Positions 1 through 8,513 of a DNA stretch of 64,000 bases are shown piece after piece. The notes beneath the pieces were generated by a model. The model worked only from the letters and a program-made list of their open reading frames with translations, was not told where the DNA came from and did no database searches. The translations under genes were made by a program, and so were the position numbers. This stretch comes from Ruminococcus callidus. GTDB taxonomy: Bacteria; Bacillota; Clostridia; Oscillospirales; Ruminococcaceae. Location: positions 9,911 to 73,910 of the forward strand of contig NZ_JAJFCK010000014.1 of NCBI RefSeq assembly GCF_020709055.1, given 5' to 3'. Each line of letters begins with the position of its first letter. Positions within the stretch are counted from its first letter, which is position 1.

Positions 1-535
1 ACACATAGGTAAATCCGCAAAGCAGCAGCAGCAAAATATGCTGTTTCTCTGTCATGTTTCGAATGAGGATATTCAGAAAGGGGATAAACAGGAAGAACAA
101 AATATAGCAGCCCACAAAATTTGTTTCCACCGAGCTTACCGGAAGAAAAGTTTTGACGAGGGATTTCAAACAAAGCGGTTCATATCCCGTAATCAGGAAA
201 ATCAATCCGATTCCAATCTTGTAGAACATAATTTCGCCAAGCAGCTTCGCAAATTTCCTGAGGGTAATGCTGCTCTTGCACATAAAGTATCCTGTTATCA
301 TGACAAAACAGTTTATACCGATTTTTCCCCATGCCCCGAAAAGCAGCAGGAAAATCGAATTGCCAGACAGCGGATTGGCTGCAATCGGGCCGTCCTCCAG
401 CGTAAGCCCTGAGTTTACGACATAATGATGGGCGACGATGAAAAACATGGTGATGATCCGAAACAATTCTATGTTGGAATCCCGATGCGAAGCGGGTTTC
501 GGCTGTCCTGCCTGCGCAATGTTGCCATTCTTCAT
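1..535 (-). CDS. Acyltransferase family 3 membrane protein (partial, 3' end off the left edge)
   Basis: Reading the minus strand from the ATG at 535 gives an open frame with no stop to the window edge (178 codons visible). The N-terminus has the acyltransferase-3 signature NIELFRIITMFFIVAHHY, with the His pair at the end of the first membrane helix, followed by further hydrophobic segments. Family members O-acylate sugars of surface polysaccharides at the membrane. An AAGGAAGGG ribosome site lies just upstream. The gene starts 19 bases after the aminotransferase stop, so it is the last visible gene of the polysaccharide operon. The substrate cannot be read from sequence. Confidence 0.85.
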   Translation of the reverse strand, partial: MKNGNIAQAGQPKPASHRDSNIELFRIITMFFIVAHHYVVNSGLTLEDGPIAANPLSGNSIFLLLFGAWGKIGINCFVMITGYFMCKSSITLRKFAKLLGEIMFYKIGIGLIFLITGYEPLCLKSLVKTFLPVSSVETNFVGCYILFFLFIPFLNILIRNMTEKQHILLLLLCGFTYV

Positions 536-554
536 ATGCTGCAACCCTTCCTTT

Positions 555-1673
555 TTAAGCCGGATGATGTCCGCTCAGGACAATGGAGCAGATTCTGTCG
601 ACATCCTCCAGCGGCAAATCCGCATACAAAGGCAATGTCAGAACACGCTTGCTGAGATGCAGCGCAACCGGTGTTTCAGACGGATCATACTTTTCGTTGA
701 AGGCGGGAGAAACACTCGTCAGCGGGTAAAAATACTTTCTTGCGCCGATTCCGTTTTCCGCAAGCTTTGCCATGACCTCATTTCTGCTGAAACCGAACAC
801 CTTTTCATCAAACATCACGGGGAAATACGCATAGTTCGACTTCACATCCGGCTGTATCTCACAGATTGTTACGCCGTCAATGCCGCCCAGATTGCTGCGG
901 TACCGTTCCACAACTGCCTGACGTTTTGCAATTTCGGCTTCCAGATGGCGCAGGTTACAAATTCCCATCGCTGCCTGGAACTCATTCATTTTGGCGTTTC
1001 CGCCGATGTATGCGACTTCTTCCGGTCCGTGAATGCCGAAATTTTTCAGGTCGTTGAGCTTCTGTGTCAGGCTGCCGTCATGATAGCAAACCGCACCGCC
1101 CTCAATGGTGTTGAAGACCTTCGTCGCATGGAAGCTGAACATGGATGCATCCCCGAAGGAAGCGCTCGACTTTCCCTTGTATGTCACGCCAAATGCGTGC
1201 GCTGCATCATAAATCACCTTCAGGTCATATTTCTTCGCAATTCTTTCGATCTCTTCCACATCACACATGTTGCCGTAAACGTGAACCGGAACGATCGCAC
1301 AAGTCTTGTCTGTGATCAGATCTTCGATTTTGGTGACATCCATGGTGTAATCTTTCGGATTGATGTCGCAGAACACCGGTTCCAGTCCGTTTCTCACAAT
1401 TGCATGCGTTGTCGAGGCAAATGTAAACGGTGTCGTAATTACCTCGCTGCCCTTGGGGAAATTAAACGAAGCGATTACATTTTCCAGCGCAAGATGTCCG
1501 TTCACATACAGCGTCACATGGGGCACGTCCAGCATTGCCTCCAGTTCTGCCTGTAGCTGCTTGTGCTTTTTCCCCATATTGGTCAGCCAATGGCTGTCCC
1601 AAAGCTCTTTGATTTCTTCACAGTATTCCTCATAGTCTGGCATTGAGGAACGGGTGACCAGGATTTTATTCAT
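555..1673 (-). CDS. DegT/DnrJ/EryC1/StrS-family sugar aminotransferase
   Basis: A 372-residue fold-type I PLP enzyme. The motif SFHATKVFNTIEGGA places the PLP lysine at K185, and IYDAAHAFG supplies the cofactor aspartate (about residue 156). The family transfers an amino group from glutamate to a keto-sugar nucleotide, usually a 4-keto-6-deoxy hexose. It has a good GGAGGAG ribosome site. It lies between a CapK-like enzyme and an acyltransferase. With the WecF-like transferase at 5757-6830 it may make a 4-amino-4,6-dideoxy sugar, the role of WecE in enterobacteria; that substrate is an inference. No nucleotide-sugar synthase or dehydratase is visible in this window. Confidence 0.9.
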   Translation of the reverse strand: MNKILVTRSSMPDYEEYCEEIKELWDSHWLTNMGKKHKQLQAELEAMLDVPHVTLYVNGHLALENVIASFNFPKGSEVITTPFTFASTTHAIVRNGLEPVFCDINPKDYTMDVTKIEDLITDKTCAIVPVHVYGNMCDVEEIERIAKKYDLKVIYDAAHAFGVTYKGKSSASFGDASMFSFHATKVFNTIEGGAVCYHDGSLTQKLNDLKNFGIHGPEEVAYIGGNAKMNEFQAAMGICNLRHLEAEIAKRQAVVERYRSNLGGIDGVTICEIQPDVKSNYAYFPVMFDEKVFGFSRNEVMAKLAENGIGARKYFYPLTSVSPAFNEKYDPSETPVALHLSKRVLTLPLYADLPLEDVDRICSIVLSGHHPA

Positions 1674-1718
1674 TTTCTATTCTCCTCCTACAGTTCCCTG
1701 CGACGGCATTTTCTCATG

Positions 1719-3038
1719 TCAGGATTTTTTCCATTCGCAAATCACCATTTTTCGTTTCCCTGATGCGAGAACCGGTATGTCTTCTACATATTCTATCTGA
1801 ACATCGGCATCCTGACCAACGATTTTCCGGATTTCCAGCAAGGTGTTTTCCAGATCAAACTTCTCCTTCTGAACATTCAGTTTCAGGAGATATTTTGATT
1901 TGTCCTTCTGAATGAACTGCCATTGTCTGATTCCGTCCAGATTTTTCAAAACACGGGCAAAGCTCATGGGGTGAATCGGGTTATCCTTTGTGTCATAGAT
2001 CAGATCCAGTCTTCTGCCGTAAATTTTTTCGAGATAGTCCCAGTCTCCGGTTTCTTCGTTGCCTTTCGCAAGAATGGCAGTATCGCCGGTATCATATCGA
2101 ATCAGCGGAAACGCATAATTATACAAGTCCGTGATGACGATCCGTCCCAGTTCTCCATATGCCGCCGGTTTGTCTTCCTCCAGTTTCAGAATCTCAAAAA
2201 TATAGCTTGCATGATTTAGATAGAACCGATTGTCCTGAACCTTTTGGTGCGCCATGATTCCCGCTTCTTCATCCGCATAGCACTCCACGATGGGAATGCA
2301 AAATTGCTCTTGGAATGCCTCTTTTGTCGCAACATTCAATGCCTCCGACGTGGAAAACATGACTTTTACAGTTTTCAGGTCGGCAGCATCGCCTTTTCCG
2401 GAGATCAAAAAGGCGAGCAGACTGTCATACCAGCTGGCATACGCCCGAATTGCGGTGATCCGGTTTTCTCTGACCGTCCGGCAGAGTTCCCGCAGCGTGT
2501 CGTCATCCATTTTGCTGACATTGATCGGATAAATGTTCTCTCTGAAAATCTGCGACTTCGTCTTGCTCTGCCAGTTTGTCCAGATTCTGCACTGCGCCAG
2601 TTTCTCATGGGATTGGAACCCCACCATCTGTCCAAAGTACTTCAATTCCGCCACTCTTCTATGGCGTTTTCTCGAATCCTGATATATGGCAAACGGCGTG
2701 CCGGTGGAACCGCTTGTTTTTTGCACATGAACCTTTTCTGTCTCCTGTTCCGGAATTTTGTCAACGGGAACCACGATAGCGTCATAGTTTTCGATCAGCT
2801 TCGACTTATTCATAATGGGAAACTGCTCCAGCGGTCTTCCGGCATATCTCTGATAAAACGCTGTATTTGCAGTGGCGTGCGCCAATAGGGCAGCGAGCTT
2901 TTCGCTTTGTATTTTCTTCCCGGTTTCGGCGGAACGCATGACAGTTTTGATTTCCCGATAATGCTTTCCAACTTTACTGCCGTGCAGAAAATCCTGAATC
3001 CAGTAAACGCTTCTCTTGCAAAAACCATTCAAGCTCAT
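1719..3038 (-). CDS. CapK/PaaK-like adenylate-forming enzyme
   Basis: A 439-residue protein of the phenylacetate-CoA-ligase-like (CapK) branch. QKTSGSTGTPFAIYQDS (about residues 108-124) is the Gly/Ser/Thr-rich ATP-binding loop, and IRYDTGDTAIL and YGRRLDLI are the later adenylation motifs. Such proteins activate a carboxylic acid as an acyl-adenylate, and polysaccharide-locus members are mostly uncharacterised. The next gene upstream is an ATP-grasp ligase, so the two could add a carboxylic acid or amino acid to a glycan; this is an inference. The ribosome site is weak (AGAAAAAGA), and the start lies 20 bases after the ATP-grasp stop. Confidence 0.82.
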   Translation of the reverse strand: MSLNGFCKRSVYWIQDFLHGSKVGKHYREIKTVMRSAETGKKIQSEKLAALLAHATANTAFYQRYAGRPLEQFPIMNKSKLIENYDAIVVPVDKIPEQETEKVHVQKTSGSTGTPFAIYQDSRKRHRRVAELKYFGQMVGFQSHEKLAQCRIWTNWQSKTKSQIFRENIYPINVSKMDDDTLRELCRTVRENRITAIRAYASWYDSLLAFLISGKGDAADLKTVKVMFSTSEALNVATKEAFQEQFCIPIVECYADEEAGIMAHQKVQDNRFYLNHASYIFEILKLEEDKPAAYGELGRIVITDLYNYAFPLIRYDTGDTAILAKGNEETGDWDYLEKIYGRRLDLIYDTKDNPIHPMSFARVLKNLDGIRQWQFIQKDKSKYLLKLNVQKEKFDLENTLLEIRKIVGQDADVQIEYVEDIPVLASGKRKMVICEWKKS

Positions 3039-3058
3039 AATTCTTTTTCTGCCAAAAA

Positions 3059-4312
3059 TCAGCAGTACTCCTTCTCTATAATCTTCGTATCAAACGGTTT
3101 CAGCAGCATGTTCTCCCCGTTCTCATCGGTCACATGAAAGTTTTCGATCACTGCATCCACCCGCTCTTTCAGCAGCTCCATGGTCGGTGCCACAATGAAA
3201 ATATTCGCTGCCATCTGGCGCTGGGTTCCAAGGCCGGCAACCACTTCTCCGTCCTCATAGTTCGGATTCACCGCAACCACGCCATTGAATCGCCGGATTT
3301 TCTCAACGCCGGTGATCTTGCCGATCTTCCCTTCCTTTACCAGCGGTGAGAGCTTGCAGGCAACCATGTGATGAAAATAGGGGTCTGCCCGATCTGCCAC
3401 GTTCTTCTCGCTCATTTTTCCGGTAAATGCGTAATTGATGAGAAGTTCCTTTGCGTCAATTCCAGTCAGTTCCGATACGATCATGTGCTCCTGTGCGCCG
3501 TTGAGCCGGAATCCCGGTTCATAGATATACACCGAGCCGTTCTCAATAAATGACTGGAGGAACAGAACACCGTTCTGAACATGCATTCCACGGAGCATAT
3601 TTTTGACGTGCTCGTCCACCTCTGCCTTGTATCTTTCCATGTGCTTTGACGGGAAAATATAGGCGGACGGAAGCTGTGTGATGCCCTTCTGTTCCTTGCT
3701 GGTATAGCGGTCGCACATTGCAACCATAATGGGATTGCCGTCCTGAATGACATAATAGATAATGACTTCCAGACCGTCCATATACTTTTCGATCAGAATC
3801 TTCTTCCGGAACGAAAAGCTCAGCGCCTTTTCAATGGCAGCATCCAGCTGTTCCCGATTCTGGCAGATGGAGATGCCCTTGGAGCTGGAACTGTCGACCG
3901 GCTTTACAATGACCGGATATTCAATTTTGTCGATTTCGTCCAGGGAGTACTCCGGCACGACAGGAACATGATATTTCCGGCAGGTGTTTTTGAAGTTGTC
4001 CTTGGAGATCATAATCTCAAACTGCTCCATGGACGCAAAACAGGGGTAATCCAGCACCTCGCATACCTTGCAGTATGTCGGGATCAGTGCCTCTGCCACA
4101 CCTACCAGAACCGCATCAATGTGTTCCTTTTTGACAAGGGCAACAAGCCCGTCCACGTCCATGCCGTCCACATCACAGGGAACATCCGCAAACTTTTTGG
4201 CATACGTCATCTTGTTATAATCCGTGACATAGGTTTTGATTCCCATGAGCTTCGCCTTTTCAATCAGGCTGATCGTCTCCGGATTTGCGCCAATAATCAG
4301 TAGTTTTTTCAT
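3059..4312 (-). CDS. ATP-grasp domain carboxylate-amine ligase
   Basis: A 417-residue protein. A pre-ATP-grasp Rossmann-like segment (LLIIGANPETISLI) opens it. The ATP-grasp core follows, with VIVKPVDSSSSKG (about residues 133-145) holding the ATP-binding lysine and flexible loop, and a late acidic and Asn-containing segment (YIYEPGFRLNGAQEH) likely to bind metal. ATP-grasp ligases join a carboxylate to an amine or thiol through an acyl-phosphate. The start is 2 bases after the flippase stop with AGAAGAAGG upstream, so translation is probably coupled. The locus suggests an amide-linked decoration of the exported glycan, but the substrate is unknown. Confidence 0.85.
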   Translation of the reverse strand: MKKLLIIGANPETISLIEKAKLMGIKTYVTDYNKMTYAKKFADVPCDVDGMDVDGLVALVKKEHIDAVLVGVAEALIPTYCKVCEVLDYPCFASMEQFEIMISKDNFKNTCRKYHVPVVPEYSLDEIDKIEYPVIVKPVDSSSSKGISICQNREQLDAAIEKALSFSFRKKILIEKYMDGLEVIIYYVIQDGNPIMVAMCDRYTSKEQKGITQLPSAYIFPSKHMERYKAEVDEHVKNMLRGMHVQNGVLFLQSFIENGSVYIYEPGFRLNGAQEHMIVSELTGIDAKELLINYAFTGKMSEKNVADRADPYFHHMVACKLSPLVKEGKIGKITGVEKIRRFNGVVAVNPNYEDGEVVAGLGTQRQMAANIFIVAPTMELLKERVDAVIENFHVTDENGENMLLKPFDTKIIEKEYC

Positions 4313-4314
4313 TT

Positions 4315-5760
4315 TTAAGCCTTCTTCTTTCTCTTTTTGAAATTTTTCACCATCTCTATGATATAGGTATAGCTCTCTACATGGAAAATCTTGGAGCCGC
4401 TCCAGTATACCAGGACACCCAGAGGAATCTGAATCAGCAGTGTCAGCGAAGCGCTCAGATGCAGGAAAGACACTGCATAGATCGCTGCTCCCATTCCGAG
4501 GGAAAGCAGGATCTGCGGCATCATATCTTTTACCTGCTCAAGATAACTGTAATTGAGAAGCTTCTTGTTTGGCCACGAATTGATGATCTGGTTCAAAATC
4601 GTTGTCACCAGAAAACTATATGCCATTGCCTGCACACTGATCCACATGGTAATCAGGATTGCGATAATGCCGACTGTTTTTTTGATGATCTCCAGCTTCA
4701 GAAACAGATCGCTCCGCCCCATGGCTTTGATTGCATTCAGGTTTGCGGTATGTATGGGATAAAATGCATAGGTAATACAAAAGATTCTTAAAAACAAAAC
4801 ACAGGGCAGCCACTTCTCCGTGAGAATCAGCTGAACCAGCGGTTCCGCACACACGGCAAGTCCGATCATCGCCGGCATCATCAGAAACGTACTGGTCTTG
4901 ATCGCCCGGCGTGTCATGGAACGGACTGCTGCCATGTCATCCTGTGCCTTTGACATGGTCGGCAGAAGCACGCTGTCGATGGAGGTGTTGATGTTGGTAA
5001 CGATCAGCTGCGGAAACTTCTTGCCCTGATTATAGTAGGCGAGATCCCCCGATGAATATTTTTTGCCAATGATCAATTGTCTCAGGTCATTATATACCGT
5101 GTCTATCAGCGAGGAAGCCAAAAGCTTCCACCCATAGGAAAACAGCGACTTCAGCCGTTGGAACGAAAACATCTTTTTGGGACGCCACTTGACGGTGATC
5201 CACAAAATTGTCGTATCTACTGCGGCATTAAAGAGCATCTGCGCCACCAGCGCCCACACGCCGAATCCCAGATACGCCATTGCAATTCCGATGACAGCTG
5301 CACCGATAGTTCCGCCGAGTGTGGAAAAGAAAAAGCGCTTGAACATCAGGTGCCGTGAAACATATGCCTGCTGGACATTCTTCACGCCGGATATCACCAC
5401 AACGAAGCTTAACACTCTCACAATTGCGGTCAGTTCCGGCATTCGATAAAAGGATGCGATGAACGGTGCGGCAAAGAACATGATCAGATAAAGGACGGAG
5501 CACATCGCCATGTTAAAGTAGAATACGCTTGAAAAGTCAAGGTCATCCGCATCCTTTTTCTGGATTAGCGCATTTCCCATTCCGCTGTCCACAAAGACCT
5601 GCATGATCGTTGTAAAAATCGTGACCAGCGCCACCGTGCCATAAACAGTCGGATCCAAAAGTCTTGCAAGAACGATGGATACAATGAAAGTTACACCCTG
5701 TGCACCGCACCGCTCCAGAAAACGCCAGAAAAAGTTTGTAATCACATTCGTTGAACTCAT
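4315..5760 (-). CDS. Wzx-type polysaccharide flippase (MOP/MATE superfamily)
   Basis: A 481-residue, very hydrophobic protein with about 12-14 predicted membrane segments. The N-terminus (NFFWRFLERCGAQGVTFIVS) and the LLDPTVYGTVAL motif are typical of the polysaccharide biosynthesis/export family. It would flip an undecaprenyl-linked repeat unit to the outer face of the membrane. The Lys-rich end (KKRKKKA) is cytosolic by the positive-inside rule. Its ATG overlaps the stop of the preceding transferase gene by four bases (ATGA). Together with the EpsG-like polymerase at 9467-10567 this points to a Wzx/Wzy-type pathway. Confidence 0.92.
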   Translation of the reverse strand: MSSTNVITNFFWRFLERCGAQGVTFIVSIVLARLLDPTVYGTVALVTIFTTIMQVFVDSGMGNALIQKKDADDLDFSSVFYFNMAMCSVLYLIMFFAAPFIASFYRMPELTAIVRVLSFVVVISGVKNVQQAYVSRHLMFKRFFFSTLGGTIGAAVIGIAMAYLGFGVWALVAQMLFNAAVDTTILWITVKWRPKKMFSFQRLKSLFSYGWKLLASSLIDTVYNDLRQLIIGKKYSSGDLAYYNQGKKFPQLIVTNINTSIDSVLLPTMSKAQDDMAAVRSMTRRAIKTSTFLMMPAMIGLAVCAEPLVQLILTEKWLPCVLFLRIFCITYAFYPIHTANLNAIKAMGRSDLFLKLEIIKKTVGIIAILITMWISVQAMAYSFLVTTILNQIINSWPNKKLLNYSYLEQVKDMMPQILLSLGMGAAIYAVSFLHLSASLTLLIQIPLGVLVYWSGSKIFHVESYTYIIEMVKNFKKRKKKA

Positions 5761-6830
5761 TTTCTTTCCTCTATCGAATTAAACACATTTCTCCATTTTT
5801 GCACACTGCTTTCCAAGTCCGTTGACTTCCGATACTGCTCCCAGTTATACTGGGGATCCGTGTCATTTTTGAGGAATTCCTCAAATGACATCTGCGCAAT
5901 ATCCTCCACTTTATAGATCACATACTTTCGCTCCTGATGATAGATCTCCCACATGGGCGTATCTGTTCTGAGAAAGACCTTACACCCCAGTCCCAGCGAG
6001 GCATTGATATTCCCCATCGCCTGCTGTCTGTCATTGTTGAAGATGGCGACGGATGATTCGGCAATCGTGCGGTAGTATGCCGTCTTGTCCATATAGTCCG
6101 TTAAGGGCACAAACTTCGAGCCGAACAACTTCTTCCCGAAGTCGATCACCGTTTTTGCATAGTCCGCATTGCCATAGGACAGCGGGCAGACGATCTCTAT
6201 CTGCTCATTCTTAAACCGTTCCAGGGTTTGCAGGATTTCAAGATGCTGGTTCGACGGCGTTGCGGAATTGCCCACAAGAATCCGATACGGGTTGGTTCGC
6301 TTTTCGCAGGTTCGCAGCTCCGAGATAATTTTCGGGATTACTCCGCCGCTGCACATGGGGGCAACGAAATGTTTCCCCTTCGGGGTGCAGTACTTGCATA
6401 AGATCTCATAGTCCCCCGGAATCAGATTGATAATCCCCCCGGCGTTGACAAAGAAATATTTTCTCAAAAGATTCCCGAGCCTCATATTGACGGTTTCATT
6501 TTCCTTCAGGCAGTACAGGTCGGCACCCCACAGGTGGAAATAGGTCTTTTTCAAAATCTTCCGGTTGTAAAACGCCCGCATTTCCTTAAAAAAGAAAAAG
6601 CCGGAAATAACAATAAGATCCGCATCCATCAGGTTCTTTTTGTTTTCCCGCTTGTGCAGATCATTAAATGAATCCAAAAATATCACATTGTCATTTGAAG
6701 TGAGATCGACATCAAAGCCCTCCTTCGTTGTATAAAAAAGATGCCGGTATCCGGACAAATACTCATTCATAAATTTGATATAGCCATCCGTAAATTTATC
6801 CCGATAGATAACATGAACAATCTGAGTCAC
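5757..6830 (-). CDS. WecF-like glycosyltransferase (GT56-type, 4-amino-fucosyl transferase family)
   Basis: A 357-residue protein starting at GTG (6828-6830) with AGGAAAAGAAA directly upstream. FHLWGADLY, VGNSATPSNQHLEIL and CPLSYGNADY match the family of TDP-Fuc4NAc:lipid-II transferases, which includes enterobacterial WecF. No signal peptide is visible and the enzyme should act at the inner membrane face. It is the first gene of the second transcription unit, behind its own promoter at 6884-6912. A DegT aminotransferase is in the same operon, so a 4-amino-4,6-dideoxy hexose donor is plausible. The family assignment is firm; the donor sugar is inferred. Confidence 0.85.
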   Translation of the reverse strand: MTQIVHVIYRDKFTDGYIKFMNEYLSGYRHLFYTTKEGFDVDLTSNDNVIFLDSFNDLHKRENKKNLMDADLIVISGFFFFKEMRAFYNRKILKKTYFHLWGADLYCLKENETVNMRLGNLLRKYFFVNAGGIINLIPGDYEILCKYCTPKGKHFVAPMCSGGVIPKIISELRTCEKRTNPYRILVGNSATPSNQHLEILQTLERFKNEQIEIVCPLSYGNADYAKTVIDFGKKLFGSKFVPLTDYMDKTAYYRTIAESSVAIFNNDRQQAMGNINASLGLGCKVFLRTDTPMWEIYHQERKYVIYKVEDIAQMSFEEFLKNDTDPQYNWEQYRKSTDLESSVQKWRNVFNSIEERK

Positions 6831-6883
6831 TTTCTTTTCCTTTCGCAGAAATGCTTTCTGTGCTGATACTGATATATAAAGTC

Positions 6884-6912
6884 ATTATACCACATGTGTG
6901 AATCAGTGTCAA
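6884..6912 (-). promoter_or_regulatory. SigA-type promoter of the second polysaccharide unit
   Basis: On the minus strand, TTGACA (6912-6907), a 17-base spacer and TATAAT (6889-6884). The transcript would start near 6877, about 47 bases before the GTG of the WecF-like gene. It lies just upstream of repeat element R1, so transcription of this half of the locus does not depend on the first half. Confidence 0.85.
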
Positions 6913-6933
6913 GTTCACCTCCCGACAAAGAAT

Positions 6934-7154
6934 GGAAATCAATTTTCATAATAGCCTCCCCTGAAAGGGGAGGGGGACCGCCGTTAGGCGGTGGAGAGGT
7001 CCTTTCGTAAAGTCTTTTTATGACGTTTTCGGTATAAGTGGAAACCCCTCAGTCAGTGCTACGCACTGCCAGCTCCCCTTTCAGGGGAGCCTCACTTGTC
7101 AAACCTCATAATTTTACACAATTTAAATCAGCATATTTTTGAAAATTGATTTCC
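6934..7154. mobile_element. R1 element, copy 1 (MITE-like, 221 bp)
   Basis: The ends are perfect 15-bp inverted repeats (GGAAATCAATTTTCA / TGAAAATTGATTTCC). Inside is a second inverted pair: CCTCCCCTGAAAGGGG near the left and CCCCTTTCAGGGGAG near the right, with the hairpin GACCGCCGTTAGGCGGT. There is no coding capacity. A full copy with the same ends lies at 40040-40261, and a core-only copy at 26338-26482. The 7-base word GACAAAG occurs just outside both ends but is offset, so it is not a clean target duplication. Confidence 0.8.
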
Positions 7155-7176
7155 GTGCGACAAAGAAACACGGCAT

Positions 7177-7210
7177 AAAAAAATCGGCCGGAAACACTCC
7201 CGGTCGATTT
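7177..7210 (-). terminator. Rho-independent terminator of the upstream polysaccharide unit
   Basis: The minus strand reads AAATCGACCGGGAG, a TGTT loop, then TCCGGCCGA followed by a run of T. It lies downstream of the GT4 gene at 7395-8492, on the far side of element R3, and separates the two polysaccharide transcription units. Confidence 0.85.
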
Positions 7211-7233
7211 GTGTCAATTTCTAGGTATCTTTT

Positions 7234-7395
7234 AGAGCTCGTGTTCATAGGCGTCTATCTACGTCTTTTCGGCAAATTTTGTTGCATACTGCGTTAAAAA
7301 TTCTTGCCATACAAAAGTATGCCTGCAAATTTTTGCCTTGTCTGCAAAAAAATTTGCTCGAAAATCCGCATATATTTCCTACGAACACAAGCTCT
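7234..7395. repeat. R3 palindromic element, copy 1 (162 bp)
   Basis: Terminal inverted repeats AGAGCTCGTGTTC / GAACACAAGCTCT (12 of 13 match). The interior is also largely inverted (TTTTCGGCAAATTTTG against CAAAAAAATTTGCTCGAAAA). The right end overlaps the TAA stop of the GT4 gene: base 7395 is both the last base of that stop and the first base of the repeat. Other copies are at 23551-23713, 32287-32336, 49360-49468 and 56184-56344. Confidence 0.8.
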
Positions 7396-8492
7396 TACAT
7401 CTCATCCAAAACCGGCTGGAATGTCTGGCGGAACTCAAAGTGCAGCCGACAGAAATCCCGGATTTCCTCTGCCACTTCCGCCTCGCTCTTCCGGTCGTAA
7501 ATCTCGTGGTAAAACTGAATCACACGTGCAAAGTCCAGCGGCGTATCGTCTGCCGGCACACGCAAATAGTACGGAAAATCCATATGATCCAGTTCTGTTT
7601 TCACGCCGGAGATAATCGGCAATCCCTTTGCCAGATATTCCTTGCCCTTTAGGGTGCTGTTATAGAAGACATTGGTGCGGTGCCGTCCCATGGAATCCAT
7701 CGCCAGACTGCACTTGTCATATATGGCATCCAGCGCTTCTCCGGATTTTCTGCCGTAAAAGGACACATGCCCTTTTAACAGGTCTGTATTTGCCAGAGTC
7801 TGATATTCGTTCAATACCGCCGGATCGCCGTCCCCGACCACATGCAGCTGAATGTTTTCCGTTCCCTGCCCGGCGTAATACTGCTTCAGTCCTTCGAGAA
7901 CCCGATCATATCCATGCCAGAACGCCATCTGTGCCACCATAATGATATGGATTCCGGAATCGGCGGAACCGTGCACATTTCGCTGCCGGATGCTGCTTAC
8001 ATCTACCGCATTGGAGATGGGAATCGTCGGAATCTGATAGATCTGCGAGTCTTCCGAATAGGTGACGATCCGATCCACATACAAATGCAGCTTTTTTCGG
8101 CTGTGCTTGTCAATCCACAGGGAATAGGAATATTTGGAATATTCCCCGTCATACGGATACGTGGGGATCTCCACGAAAATTTTCAGATGCGGATACCGAT
8201 GTTTGAGGTTCTTTAACAGGTGAATCAGATTGGGATCCGAGAAGAAATAGCGGATGTAAAGCAGGTCGACACCCTGACACGCCTGTATCAAAGCAAGGTT
8301 CTGTGTCCGGTTGCTCCCATAGAAATGAAAACTGATCTTTTTCAGTCCGGTTTTGTCCATTTGATAAAGGAAGTGCTTTACCTGGCAGCCGCCTTTCTGA
8401 AAGCATTCCATTTGCTTGTAGATTTTGGAGCTCACCCCGACACCGGACTCCGCCGGACTGATGATGCCCATATAAAGCACTTTTTTTGCCAT
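7395..8492 (-). CDS. GT4-like glycosyltransferase
   Basis: A 365-residue GT-B-fold protein. The N-terminal half opens with VLYMGIISPAESGVGVSSK, the strand and Gly-rich loop of family 4 enzymes. The C-terminal half has IHIIMVAQMAFWHGYDRVL and LHVVGDGDP, followed by GLPIISG, where the usual donor-binding E-x7-E region is weak (KGKEYLAKGLPII). It is the last gene of the upstream unit, with an AAAAGGGAGC ribosome site. The donor and acceptor sugars are unknown. Its stop codon is fused to repeat element R3. Confidence 0.82.
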   Translation of the reverse strand: MAKKVLYMGIISPAESGVGVSSKIYKQMECFQKGGCQVKHFLYQMDKTGLKKISFHFYGSNRTQNLALIQACQGVDLLYIRYFFSDPNLIHLLKNLKHRYPHLKIFVEIPTYPYDGEYSKYSYSLWIDKHSRKKLHLYVDRIVTYSEDSQIYQIPTIPISNAVDVSSIRQRNVHGSADSGIHIIMVAQMAFWHGYDRVLEGLKQYYAGQGTENIQLHVVGDGDPAVLNEYQTLANTDLLKGHVSFYGRKSGEALDAIYDKCSLAMDSMGRHRTNVFYNSTLKGKEYLAKGLPIISGVKTELDHMDFPYYLRVPADDTPLDFARVIQFYHEIYDRKSEAEVAEEIRDFCRLHFEFRQTFQPVLDEM

Positions 8493-8513
8493 AATCTGCT
8501 CCCTTTTCTGAAA

